64,000 nucleotides of DNA from Maribacter arcticus (lineage in GTDB: Bacteria > Bacteroidota > Bacteroidia > Flavobacteriales > Flavobacteriaceae), in the NCBI RefSeq assembly GCF_900167935.1, contig NZ_FUYL01000006.1, forward strand, positions 186,001 to 250,000. Reading direction: 5' to 3'. This document shows, in pieces, positions 26,906-35,930 of the stretch. The notes below the pieces were generated by a model. The model was not told the DNA's origin and ran no database searches. It saw nothing but the letters and a program-made list of their open reading frames with translations. Made by a program: the position numbers and the translations under genes. Each line of letters starts with the position of its first letter. Positions within the stretch are counted from its first letter, which is position 1.

Positions 26906-27095
26906 CTCTAAGTTAAGTTTATTTCATAACTATGGTTGACTATAATGAGTAGGATTTTTGCTGTATTGATGTTATTTTGATGTCAGTAATTACACCATGC
27001 TATTAGCTGGTTTTCTGTTTATATTTTCATCAGATTGAGTCAAGGTTACCAATGGTTAAATAGTATTTTCATGTAAATTTTAAAATTAAAATATT

Positions 27096-27239
27096 ATGGG
27101 ATTATCACCACTATTTGGGATAGCGAAGATATTGGTGCGAAGGCGAAAATTGAAAATGGCTACGGTTGGTTTGCAGCTTGCATATTTAGGGTATTCTTAT
27201 ATTTCTGATAAAAGAAAAAATAAACAGGTAGCTAAATAA
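27096..27239 (+). CDS. possible 47-residue membrane-associated small protein
   Basis: An ATG at 27096 opens a 47-codon frame ending at TAA 27237-27239. It reads MGLSPLFGIAKILVRRR, then KMATVGLQLAYLGYSYISDKRK. The pattern is a short hydrophobic piece, a basic cluster and a hydrophobic helix with basic end, as expected of a small membrane protein. I do not recognise a family. It stands alone between the DUF2383 gene (opposite strand) and the PD40 gene. Its composition is protein-like, but the short length keeps confidence modest. Confidence 0.45.
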   Translation: MGLSPLFGIAKILVRRRKLKMATVGLQLAYLGYSYISDKRKNKQVAK

Positions 27240-27393
27240 GTCATATATTTTTGTTAAGTGCTGGTTTTTAGATATTTATATATCATTTTCGATATGTTAG
27301 TTTACACATTGCTGTAAAACCTATGAATTTTTATTAATAACAGAACGAATCGGTTATTAGAACTTTGTGGTATTAACCCCAAAATCTAGTAAC

Positions 27394-28620
27394 ATGAACA
27401 ATTCATTAAAATGCACCCTTTTGTTTGCCTGTATGGCGACCATGGGCTTTGGCCAAGATTTGGCCTTCAATCATTCCTCTACTAATTTTCAAGAGAGGAA
27501 AATTACCGAAGTATCAAAACGAGCAGACAATTACGAGAAGTTAAAATCTCTTGGTTATGCCGATAAAGAGATTTTCGAAGACTTAGGCAATGCTAACTTT
27601 TTAACTAAGAAGTATGAAAACGCATTGTACTGGTATGGTAAATTAATAGAAATTTCAGAAGATGGATCTTTGTCAAAGAGTTATCAAAAGAGATTTGACC
27701 ATGCAGTAACCAAATTAGGCAAGCAAGTTCAAAACGAAATTGCCGATGAAAACTGGACCGAGTTGGTGAAGGACGACTATAAAATGACGCAAACGGTTAT
27801 ACCTACTCGTATTACGTCTAACAATAGAAGTAAATTTTTACCTTGGGACAATGAAGAAGCTAGTGAAGAATTAGCCTCGAATCTTAAAAGTCCATCCAAT
27901 ACAATGGGAGGATATTCTCAACCAGTAGCACTTACAAACAACGGTAACACTGCATATTTCAGTAAAACTACCTACCGAAAACCTGTAACAGGTATTTTTT
28001 CGAAAAGAAAAGAAGTACATAAAATTTATAAGGCCGATAAAATAGCCGGAGAATGGAAGAAAATTACTGAGGTACCTATTTGCCCTGGCGATTACTCAGC
28101 AAAACACCCAGCAGTTTCACCAGATGGTAGCCGATTATTCTTTGCTTCAAACATGCCTGGTACTTTCGGCGAATACGATATTTATGTCGCCACAATTCAA
28201 AAAAACGGAGCATTGGGTACGGCTAAGAATCTTGGTGAAAAAGTAAACTCAGCCAAGAATGATTTACACCCAAACCCTGTAGCTAATGGTACGCTTGTTT
28301 TTGCTTCAGAGGGCAGAGAAGGTTTTGGTGGCCTAGACGTATTTATGGTAGAAGTAGGGCAGAGAAAAGTTGGCCTTGCAGTAAATATGGGAAATACAAT
28401 TAATAGTTCTTTCGATGAATATTCAGTAAACCTTCTACAAGGTAATGGATTTGGCTATGTAGTATCGAATAGAATGGCCAAGGGTAAGAGTGCCCAAAAT
28501 GTTGCATTTAATTTAAATGATAAGCCTATTAATGAGAAAGATAGGGATGACCGCTTTTTAGAAGCATTCAATAGTGAAAGACAGACGCAGTATTCTAGTT
28601 CTGTTTTTGAAGATGAATAA
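27394..28620 (+). CDS. PD40 (WD40-like beta-propeller) exported protein of a PorP pair
   Basis: The 408-residue protein has a signal peptide (MNNSLKCTLLFACMATMGFGQ). Its N-terminal region (about 25-110) is TPR-like, with KKYENALYWYGKLIEI. PD40 repeats include KHPAVSPDGSRLFFASNMPGTFGEYDIYV and DLHPNPVANGTLVFASEGREGFGGLDVF. This is the conserved partner of PorP/SprF proteins, normally with a further OmpA domain, which is absent here. I prefer ATG 27394 over the upstream GTG at 27367 because it directly precedes the signal peptide. It pairs with the PorP gene 67 bases downstream. A role in type IX secretion or gliding-type envelope machinery is inferred. Confidence 0.82.
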   Translation: MNNSLKCTLLFACMATMGFGQDLAFNHSSTNFQERKITEVSKRADNYEKLKSLGYADKEIFEDLGNANFLTKKYENALYWYGKLIEISEDGSLSKSYQKRFDHAVTKLGKQVQNEIADENWTELVKDDYKMTQTVIPTRITSNNRSKFLPWDNEEASEELASNLKSPSNTMGGYSQPVALTNNGNTAYFSKTTYRKPVTGIFSKRKEVHKIYKADKIAGEWKKITEVPICPGDYSAKHPAVSPDGSRLFFASNMPGTFGEYDIYVATIQKNGALGTAKNLGEKVNSAKNDLHPNPVANGTLVFASEGREGFGGLDVFMVEVGQRKVGLAVNMGNTINSSFDEYSVNLLQGNGFGYVVSNRMAKGKSAQNVAFNLNDKPINEKDRDDRFLEAFNSERQTQYSSSVFEDE

Positions 28621-28687
28621 CCACCCATTATTCATTTACCCCAATAAGTAAAAGACAATCGTTCACGAATCATAAAATTCAATCGTT

Positions 28688-30385
28688 ATGGAAAGTCCGT
28701 TAAAAATCAATAGTTTAATTATTGCATTACTTTTATTGGCCCTTGTCCAAACAGTTAATGGTCAAGAAACCAATACAAATTTAGGTTCTAGTAGTACCTA
28801 CCACAATCAATTATTCTTCAATCGTTTTTTCATCAATCCTACTTTTTCATTGGTGCGCGAAAACAAATCTTATTTGAACATATTACATAGAAATCAATAT
28901 GCCACGTTCGATGACAATAGTCAAAACTACTTTTTAGGTTTTAGCAATAAATTAAATGATCATACAGCTGTCGGTATAGGAGTTTACAGTCAATGGTCTG
29001 GTGTTGTACAAGAATTTGGATTTAATGCCAATTATGCTTCTTCGGTACGTTTAGGTGAAAAATCTGTTTTAACCTTTGGTACGAACATTACATATTTCAA
29101 TCAAGGATTAGATAAAAATAGAATTGTAACGAGTGTAGATGACCCAGAAATTGCAGATGCTAGAAAGGAAAGTAAAATTGCAGTTCAACCAGGTATTAAT
29201 CTTTCATTAGGGAAATTTGATTTTGGGTTTTACGCTGAAGACCTTTTAAAGTATAACCAAACGACAAATGAATTTTTAACCGATTTATCTACAAAAAGTG
29301 TTAAAGCATCAGTACAGTATACACATTCGTTCGAAAATTCTAGGGGTCTTTTTGAAAATGCCCGATTAATGCCAATGGCGCAAGTTGGTCAAAACTTAGA
29401 TGGTAGCTTGTACTATTTTGGGTCTTTATTATTAGACTTGCCAAACTACGGATGGCTACAGACTACAGTAGATGAACAGTACGGTGTAGCTGCTGGTGTA
29501 GGTTTTAATTTAAGCGAGAAAATGTCATTGGGTTATTTAATGGAAAAAGATTTGTCTAGTAGTGAAGCCAACTTAGGATGGAACCATGAAATAACTTTGG
29601 CATATAAATTTAAAGATGATGATTTGAATATAACAGTAGCAGACAATTCATCAGATAATCAAATAGACAATATTGTAAGAAATTATGAAGAGCAGATTGC
29701 TCATTTGATAGAGGAACGTGATAATGCGAGAAAATCAAATCAGAAAAGAAAACATACCGATATAGCTGAAAATGATTTGGCTTACGAGAACAAAATTATA
29801 CTAGACGAATTAATTCTTCGTCAAGATTCCATAGAAAATGAAAGAATTGCGGCTTTTGAAGAGCGTTTTGAGCTAATCGTTAGAATGTTACGTAATGATA
29901 TTGATACCACAATTAAAAGTTCATTACAAGACTTTAGTGTAGAAGAAAACACGTCGTATGTATCTAATGATATGGATTTTGTAACAGAACCTGCAGATGC
30001 GTTCGCAACAGCAAAAGTAGCATCTACATCATCAAGAAGAGCAAATTTTAAAGAGTTACCGGTTAAAATGCTAGTAGATTCTGATGTGATTGATATGAAT
30101 TCTGGTTACTATGTAATTGCAAATGTATACAGTAAAACAAAATACATGAATGCTTTCATGACCGAGCTTAGAGAAAAAGGATTAGATCCAAAACAGTTCT
30201 ACAATAAAGAAAACGGGCTGTACTATGTGTACTTAGCAGACTACGATTATAAGAATGATGCACAAATGGCTGCAAGTACAGATTTAGACGGAAAATACAA
30301 TCAAGAAAAGTGGATTATGCAAGTAAATGAAACTACAGCTACTGCATCAAATACTTTTGAGGATGATGATATAAGTAGAGAATAG
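28688..30385 (+). CDS. PorP/SprF-family type IX secretion membrane protein with C-terminal extension
   Basis: The 565-residue protein has a signal peptide (residues 1-25) and a PorP/SprF barrel. Family features are NQLFFNRFFINPTFSLVRENKSYLNILHRNQYATFD, then repeated strands to about residue 315. An extension follows that ordinary PorP proteins (about 300-330 residues) lack. It comprises a coiled-coil segment (NYEEQIAHLIEERDNARKSNQ), a disordered linker and a C-terminal SPOR-like domain at about 460-540 (GYYVIANVYSKTKYMNAFMTELREKGLDPKQF, YVYLADYD). SPOR-like domains often bind peptidoglycan, so the protein may tie the barrel to the wall; this is inference. A terminator follows. Confidence 0.85.
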   Translation: MESPLKINSLIIALLLLALVQTVNGQETNTNLGSSSTYHNQLFFNRFFINPTFSLVRENKSYLNILHRNQYATFDDNSQNYFLGFSNKLNDHTAVGIGVYSQWSGVVQEFGFNANYASSVRLGEKSVLTFGTNITYFNQGLDKNRIVTSVDDPEIADARKESKIAVQPGINLSLGKFDFGFYAEDLLKYNQTTNEFLTDLSTKSVKASVQYTHSFENSRGLFENARLMPMAQVGQNLDGSLYYFGSLLLDLPNYGWLQTTVDEQYGVAAGVGFNLSEKMSLGYLMEKDLSSSEANLGWNHEITLAYKFKDDDLNITVADNSSDNQIDNIVRNYEEQIAHLIEERDNARKSNQKRKHTDIAENDLAYENKIILDELILRQDSIENERIAAFEERFELIVRMLRNDIDTTIKSSLQDFSVEENTSYVSNDMDFVTEPADAFATAKVASTSSRRANFKELPVKMLVDSDVIDMNSGYYVIANVYSKTKYMNAFMTELREKGLDPKQFYNKENGLYYVYLADYDYKNDAQMAASTDLDGKYNQEKWIMQVNETTATASNTFEDDDISRE

Positions 30386-30440
30386 GGTAAAGATTGAACC
30401 ATTATTTTCTACGATTTTATGGTTGATTTGAATTGTCAAT

Positions 30441-30490
30441 AAAGGAGGGGCGTTATCCGGGGGGATGACTGGGTTCCCTCCTTTTTTTTA
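30441..30490 (+). terminator. terminator after the PorP gene
   Basis: AAAGGAGGG (30441-30449) pairs with CCCTCCTTT (30476-30484) and is followed by a long T tract. The loop is large (26 bases) and G-rich. It ends the PD40-PorP operon. Confidence 0.75.
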
Positions 30491-30498
30491 TTTTTTTT

Positions 30499-30552
30499 AG
30501 AAGGTAGTTCTCGATTTAACATTAGGTTAACAATCGATGAACTACCTTTTTC
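30499..30552. repeat. second long stem-loop downstream of the PorP gene
   Basis: AAGGTAGTTC (30501-30510) pairs with GAACTACCTT (30539-30548). Inner arms TCGATT (511-516) and AATCGA (532-537) extend the stem apart from one bulged base, and a T-rich tract follows. It may be a backup terminator or a structured RNA end. The stretch 30553-30760 is AT-rich, and I see no gene in it. Confidence 0.5.
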
Positions 30553-30760
30553 TTTGGCAAAAAACTGCATTTTAACGAAAAATCTCATGTTTTTGACGGG
30601 TATGTGGCATTAATATATATATTTCTCGAACCAAATTTATTGTAAAACAATGTTTAACCCCAAATCCCCCCATTATTATGACAAAATTTTACCTACTAAA
30701 TTTTTGTATCAATTTACATCTCACTTCTAAGGAGATTTCTGTTTTTTTAACAAAACGAAA

Positions 30761-31064
30761 TTTCATAATTCCAAAGTTTAGCGATCGTTTCGGTATACTA
30801 AATTTAAATCATTAGCGAATAAGCCTTTTTGATTTAAAAATTATAACTGAACTAGGACAAAGAATAATCTAAATACATTGATTAATCTTCGAAGTACCCC
30901 CATTTGGTATGCTTTAATGAACCGATAGTTTAATCTATAGGCTCATAAATACTGTCCTATTGTTTAGTTATTCAAGGGCCAATAGGTTTTTGAAAATACT
31001 CAAACTAACATTTGATATTCTTCCGTTTTGGGAAGAGTATCGCTAAACTTTGGAAATTATGAAA
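30761..31064. repeat. inverted duplication flanking the upstream region of the response regulator
   Basis: The 25 bases at 30761-30785 are repeated in inverse orientation at 31039-31064 with a single one-base insertion. The right copy includes the regulator's ATG (31059). A weaker second inverted pair lies inside (ATAACTGAAC at 30843 and its near complement ending at 30971). The segment between the copies is 253 bases. Gene-free apart from the regulator start, it could be an invertible segment or an inverted duplication of a leader. A small stem-loop (31014-31024 with 31031-31041) lies just before the right copy. Confidence 0.65.
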
Positions 31065-31700
31065 AATTCTATTACTCGAATTATCGTATTGGAAAGTGAT
31101 AAATCATTACATACGGTTTATAAGAATCACTTTGACGAAATAGCAGATTATGAATTAGTTGGCAGTTATACTTCTGCTAAAGAGGCACTAAAAGATTTTA
31201 GTTTTACAAAACCACACATTGTATTGTCTGAAATAGAATTAAATGGAACTAATGGTATTGATGCTATTAAACTATTCAGGAAAAAGGAGTGGGGTATTAA
31301 AATTATAATGTTCAGTGAAATAAATGATTTCGATGTCATTAAAAATGCTTTTAAAAAAGGTGCAAATGGCTATTTGACTAAGCCGTTAACATTAGATAAA
31401 CTAGAGCATGCATTACGTAGTATGGAAAAAGAAGGTGCTGCAATGAGTAATGATATTGTAAAGAAAATCATTCATAATTTTCACAAGAAAACCTTTGCAT
31501 TTTTCTCTGAAAGAGAGAATCAGATTGTAGATTTTTTATGCCAAGGAGCTACCTATAAGATGATTGCTCAAAAGCTTTTTGTAACCCCAAGTGCAGTAAA
31601 TTTTCATATTCAAAATATCTATTTAAAGCTAGATGTAAACTCGAAATCTGAAGCACTTTCTAAACTTGAACAGTTACAAAATCAACTCGAAGAATATTAA
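31059..31700 (+). CDS. LuxR-type response regulator with atypical receiver domain
   Basis: The 213-residue protein has a receiver domain (about 5-120) and a LuxR-type helix-turn-helix (FFSERENQIVDFLCQGATYKMIAQKLFVTPSAVNFHIQNIYLKLDV, about 148-193). The phosphoacceptor Asp normally found in this position is replaced by Glu (IVLSEIELNG, Glu58), and the acidic pair at the domain start is altered (VLESD). The conserved Lys (LTKPL) remains. It may therefore work without phosphorylation or mimic the phosphorylated state. No histidine kinase is adjacent. ATG 31059 is used instead of an upstream TTG. Its targets are unknown. Confidence 0.85.
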   Translation: MKNSITRIIVLESDKSLHTVYKNHFDEIADYELVGSYTSAKEALKDFSFTKPHIVLSEIELNGTNGIDAIKLFRKKEWGIKIIMFSEINDFDVIKNAFKKGANGYLTKPLTLDKLEHALRSMEKEGAAMSNDIVKKIIHNFHKKTFAFFSERENQIVDFLCQGATYKMIAQKLFVTPSAVNFHIQNIYLKLDVNSKSEALSKLEQLQNQLEEY

Positions 31701-31767
31701 ACTTGTCATTTTTAAATATGGAAATAAATGGTATTACGAAAACCTTTTCGAAAATTATAGGTAATAT

Positions 31768-31785
31768 ATTATTTACGTAAATAAT
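31768..31785. promoter_or_regulatory. 18-base palindrome, candidate LacI-family operator for xylBA
   Basis: ATTATTTACGTAAATAAT is a perfect palindrome with the central CG typical of LacI-family operators. It lies 154 bases upstream of the xylulokinase start. The LacI-type gene downstream of xylA is the likely ligand. A possible Bacteroidota -7-like TATTTTTG occurs at 31892, without a convincing upstream element. Confidence 0.55.
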
Positions 31786-31938
31786 TCATTTACAGGTATT
31801 TAATCTAAAGATTATTTGCTCTTAATTTTCAATCATATAAAGGTTACTATAAATTTTCGTTGAGGAAATAAAGAAAAGGGCACATTGTAGTTATTTTTGG
31901 TTTAACTTATTACAGCTATAAATCAATTCACACTATTT

Positions 31939-33423
31939 ATGTACCATTTAGGATTAGACATAGGAAGCTCATCTATAAAAATTGCCCTGGTAAATGCTTC
32001 GACAGGAAAAAGTATAGGAGTAGTAACAGAGCCAGAGACAGAAATGTCTATGGAGGCTGTGAAAAATGGCTGGGCAGAGCAAAGTCCTGAAGATTGGTGG
32101 CGTTATGTTTGTAGCGGTATCGAAAAGTTAATTTTAGAGTATAAAATAAAAACTACCGATATTATAGGTATTGGTATTTCATATCAGATGCACGGTTTAG
32201 TGTTGATTGATAAAGAGGGTAACGCATTAAGAAAGTCTATTATATGGTGCGATAGTAGGGCAGTTACTATCGGTCAAAATGCTTACGACGAAATAGGTGC
32301 AGAACGCTGTAATACTCATTTGTTGAACTCACCAGCAAATTTCACTGCCTCAAAATTAAAATGGGTAAAAGAGAACGAACCCGAAATCTACGCGCAGATA
32401 TATAAAATGATGCTGCCTGGTGATTATATCGCATATAAATTATCAGGAGTTGTGAATACAACGGTATCCGGACTTTCAGAAGGTATTTTCTGGGATTTTA
32501 AGAAGGATGAAATCGCAGATATTTTAATAGAACATTACGGCTTGGAAAAAGATATGATCCCAGATATAGTCGATACATTCTCAATACAATCCAACGTAAA
32601 TAAAAAAGGCGCATTGGATAGCGGGCTTAATGTTGGAACACCTATTCTGTATAGAGCTGGGGATCAACCCAATAATGCCTTAACCTTAAACGTGTTTAAT
32701 CCAGGTGAAGTTGCTGCGACAGGGGGTACTTCAGGCGTGGTATATGCTGTAACTGATAATTTGTCGGTAAAAGAAAGCTCTCGCGTTAACAACTTTGCAC
32801 ATGTAAATTATACTCCTGGTAAACCTACAAGAATCGGTAAATTGTTATGTATAAATGGGGCAGGTATTCAATATAGATGGTTGTTAAATAATCTTGATGT
32901 TGACTCGTACGATGAAATGAACACCTTGGCAAATAAAGTGCCCATTGGTTCAGATGGTATTGCACTTATTCCTTTTGGTAATGGTGCAGAACGAATGCTT
33001 AAAAACAAGGAAGTTGGTACGCGTATAGTTAACCTTAATTTGAACAATCATGGTAAGGGACATTTATGTAGGGCAGCATTAGAAGGTATCGCATTCTCCT
33101 TTGTATATGGCATGGAAATAATGGAATCTGATGGAATAAAAGTCAATGTAATGAGAGCAGGTAACGATAATCTTTTTCGTTCTGAAATTTTCTCAACGAC
33201 TGTTGCTACGTTAATAGGCTACGATATAGAAATCTACAATACCACAGGTGCAATTGGTGCAGCCAGAGCAGCGAATTTGCATAAAGGTGATTTTGAGGCA
33301 TTCGGTAAAACAATCTTAGATAATGATTATGTAATGACGTTTAGTCCGAAAGCAGATAAGACAGCATACCAAGAAGCTTATACCACTTGGAAAAATGAAT
33401 TGGAATTAATTTTGAACAAATAA
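31939..33423 (+). CDS. xylB: xylulokinase
   Basis: The 494-residue FGGY-family kinase begins MYHLGLDIGSSSIKIALV, the first phosphate motif. It contains the xylulokinase substrate segment YQMHGLVLIDKEGNALRKSIIWCDSRA, and GEVAATGGTSGVVYA and MRAGNDNLFRSEIFSTTVA for ATP binding. It phosphorylates D-xylulose to xylulose-5-phosphate in the cytoplasm. The xylose isomerase gene begins 13 bases later, so the pair forms a xylose isomerase pathway. No xylose transporter is present in the window. Confidence 0.95.
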   Translation: MYHLGLDIGSSSIKIALVNASTGKSIGVVTEPETEMSMEAVKNGWAEQSPEDWWRYVCSGIEKLILEYKIKTTDIIGIGISYQMHGLVLIDKEGNALRKSIIWCDSRAVTIGQNAYDEIGAERCNTHLLNSPANFTASKLKWVKENEPEIYAQIYKMMLPGDYIAYKLSGVVNTTVSGLSEGIFWDFKKDEIADILIEHYGLEKDMIPDIVDTFSIQSNVNKKGALDSGLNVGTPILYRAGDQPNNALTLNVFNPGEVAATGGTSGVVYAVTDNLSVKESSRVNNFAHVNYTPGKPTRIGKLLCINGAGIQYRWLLNNLDVDSYDEMNTLANKVPIGSDGIALIPFGNGAERMLKNKEVGTRIVNLNLNNHGKGHLCRAALEGIAFSFVYGMEIMESDGIKVNVMRAGNDNLFRSEIFSTTVATLIGYDIEIYNTTGAIGAARAANLHKGDFEAFGKTILDNDYVMTFSPKADKTAYQEAYTTWKNELELILNK

Positions 33424-33436
33424 TAAAATCAACAAA

Positions 33437-34753
33437 ATGGCAAACAAGGTGTATTTTAAAGGGATAGATAAAATTAAATTTGAGGGAAAGGAATCTGATA
33501 ATCCTATGGCCTTTAAATATTATAATCCTGATCAGGTTGTGGCGGGTAAGACCATGAGAGATCATTTTAAATTTTCAACAGCATATTGGCATACCTTCTG
33601 TGGGCAAGGTTCTGATCCGTTCGGTCCTGGCACACAAAATTTTGAGTGGGATAAATCTTCAGATGCTGTACAAGCAGCTAAAGATAAAGCAGATGCGGCT
33701 TTTGAATTTTTTGATAAAATAGGATTTGATTATTTCTGTTTTCATGATTTTGATTTAATTCAAGAGGGGTCAACTTTTGCAGAATCTGAAAAAAGACTAT
33801 CTACAATTACCGATTATATAAAGGAGAAGCAAAAGGAAACAGGAAAGAAATTACTTTGGGGTACAGCCAACTGTTTTTCTAATCCAAGGTACATGAATGG
33901 CGCGGCTACCAATCCTGATTTTAATGTATTGGCAAGAGCAGGTGGTCAAATTAAATTGGCTTTAGATGCGACTATCGCTTTAGGTGGTGAAAATTATGTG
34001 TTCTGGGGTGGTAGAGAAGGTTATATGTCTCTTTTAAATACTGACTTAGGTCGCGAATTAGACCACATGGGTCAATTTTTGACAATGGCAAGAGATTATG
34101 CTCGTAGCCAAGGTTTTAAAGGTAATTTCTTTATTGAGCCAAAACCTATGGAGCCAATGAAGCACCAGTACGATTTCGATTGTGCAACCGCAATTGGTTT
34201 CCTAAAAGAATACGGTTTAGAGAATGATTTTAAAATGAATATCGAGGTGAATCACGCTACTTTGGCACAGCACACTTTTCAACATGAAATAGCTGTTGCG
34301 GCTAAAGCAGGTATGTTAGGTAGTATGGATGCTAATAGAGGCGATTACCAAAACGGATGGGATACGGATCAGTTCCCGAACAACATTCAAGAAACAACAG
34401 AAGCGATGTTGGTATTTTTAGCAGCTGGCGGATTGCAAGGTGGCGGGGTAAATTTTGATGCTAAAATTAGAAGAAACAGTACAGATTTAGATGATGTATT
34501 TCATGCACATATTGGTGGGGCAGATACCTTCGCAAGAGCTTTGTTGACAGCAGATAAAATTATTACATCTTCATCGTATAACAAGTTACGTGAAAAAAGG
34601 TATAGTTCTTTTGACGCAGGTAAAGGGAAAGATTTTGAAAATGGTAAATTAGACTTGAAAGATCTTTACACTATCGCAAAAGAGAATGGTGAATTAGAAT
34701 TACAGAGTGGCAAACAAGAGTTGTTTGAGAATATCATCAATCAATACATATAA
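33437..34753 (+). CDS. xylA: xylose isomerase
   Basis: The 438-residue protein has the length of class II xylose isomerases. Family motifs include the catalytic His region FCFHDFDL, VFWGGREGYMSLLNTD, the metal ligands in FFIEPKPMEPMKHQYDFD, and NIEVNHATLAQHTFQHE followed by GSMDANRGD. It converts D-xylose to D-xylulose. It follows xylB closely and is followed by a hairpin and then the LacI-type regulator gene. Confidence 0.97.
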   Translation: MANKVYFKGIDKIKFEGKESDNPMAFKYYNPDQVVAGKTMRDHFKFSTAYWHTFCGQGSDPFGPGTQNFEWDKSSDAVQAAKDKADAAFEFFDKIGFDYFCFHDFDLIQEGSTFAESEKRLSTITDYIKEKQKETGKKLLWGTANCFSNPRYMNGAATNPDFNVLARAGGQIKLALDATIALGGENYVFWGGREGYMSLLNTDLGRELDHMGQFLTMARDYARSQGFKGNFFIEPKPMEPMKHQYDFDCATAIGFLKEYGLENDFKMNIEVNHATLAQHTFQHEIAVAAKAGMLGSMDANRGDYQNGWDTDQFPNNIQETTEAMLVFLAAGGLQGGGVNFDAKIRRNSTDLDDVFHAHIGGADTFARALLTADKIITSSSYNKLREKRYSSFDAGKGKDFENGKLDLKDLYTIAKENGELELQSGKQELFENIINQYI

Positions 34754-34820
34754 TTGATTAAGCTCTAACTGTATCAGTAAAATACGTTAGTAGTTTTATC
34801 ATCAAAAATGATAAAGTAAT

Positions 34821-34855
34821 CTGTCCCTTGGTTTTCCATTAGGGACAGTTTGCTT
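34821..34855 (+). terminator. hairpin after xylA
   Basis: CTGTCCCT (34821-34828) pairs with AGGGACAG (34841-34848), followed by a short T-rich stretch. Just upstream, TTTATCAT-N5-ATGATAAA (34795-34815) is another perfect eight-base inverted repeat. It could be part of the termination region or a control site of the regulator gene. Confidence 0.6.
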
Positions 34856-34912
34856 TAGTATGAATACAAGGTAGAAGTAGGCATATACCTATTTCCTTTT
34901 AAGAAATGACAT

Positions 34913-35929
34913 ATGAAAAAAGTAACCTTAAAAGATATTGCCGGGCATTTTAATGTTTCTATTTCTACGGTATCAAAAGCTGTAAATGACAGTCATGAAA
35001 TAAGTTCTCAATTAAAATTAAAGATTCAAGAATACGCGAAAGAAAAGCATTATAAGCCTAATAGACTTGCGCTTAATTTATTGAATAGAAGTACTAATAC
35101 CATTGGTGTGGTTGTACCTAATATTTTAAATTACTTCTTTGTTCAAGTATTGTATGGCATTGAAAAAGTAGCAAATGAGAATGGGTATAATATCATTAGT
35201 TGCATTAGTGATGAATCTAGCTCAAAGGAAAGTAAGACCTTAGAATTTTTTGATTCGGGAACTGTAGACGGACTTATTATTTCGTTGGCGGAAGAAACCC
35301 AGAATGATAATAAACATGAAGCTTTGAAAGATATCATTAACAATGATATACCAGTAGTGCTTTTTGATAGGGTTACAGATTCCTTAGAATGCGACAAAGT
35401 GGTAGTTGATGATTTTGAGGCAGGATATAAAACTACGAAGCACTTAATTAATATTGGCTGTAGTAATATAGCCGTAGTCAACCCTACTGGTAGCTCAAGT
35501 GTTGGTAAATTAAGGCTTTTAGGATATAAAAAGGCCCTTGAAGAATTCGAAATACTCTTTGATCCTAAATTGATAATCAACCTTTCACCAAAAGACGATT
35601 TAGATATGTTAATGTCATTTTTACTCAATTATAAAGCAATAGGAGGCATAATCGGTTTAGACGAAATTACAGCTGTAAAAGTATTAGAAGTTGTAAAAGC
35701 TAGAGGCTATAATGTCCCCAATGATATTTCTATAATAGGCTTCACAAATGGTCAGTTATCTAAATATGTAACACCATCATTAACAATGGTTAGTCAGCAT
35801 GGGAAATACATAGGTGAGCTCACTGCTACACTATTGATAAATAGAATAAAAAATCCCGGGCAGCCTTATGAAACCAAAACGGTAAAGACTAGCCTATTAG
35901 TTAGAGATTCTACAAAAAAGCTTCAGTAA
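34913..35929 (+). CDS. LacI-family transcriptional regulator of the xylose genes
   Basis: The 338-residue protein has an N-terminal LacI helix-turn-helix (VTLKDIAGHFNVSISTVSKAVNDS) with hinge LALNLLNRSTNTIGVVVPN. The periplasmic-binding-like ligand domain ends with IGFTNGQLSKYVTPSLTMVSQHGKYIGELTATLL. The ligand is probably a sugar or sugar phosphate of the xylose pathway, inferred from position directly after xylBA. The central-CG palindrome at 31768 is the most likely operator in the window. Confidence 0.9.
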   Translation: MKKVTLKDIAGHFNVSISTVSKAVNDSHEISSQLKLKIQEYAKEKHYKPNRLALNLLNRSTNTIGVVVPNILNYFFVQVLYGIEKVANENGYNIISCISDESSSKESKTLEFFDSGTVDGLIISLAEETQNDNKHEALKDIINNDIPVVLFDRVTDSLECDKVVVDDFEAGYKTTKHLINIGCSNIAVVNPTGSSSVGKLRLLGYKKALEEFEILFDPKLIINLSPKDDLDMLMSFLLNYKAIGGIIGLDEITAVKVLEVVKARGYNVPNDISIIGFTNGQLSKYVTPSLTMVSQHGKYIGELTATLLINRIKNPGQPYETKTVKTSLLVRDSTKKLQ

Positions 35930-35930
35930 G

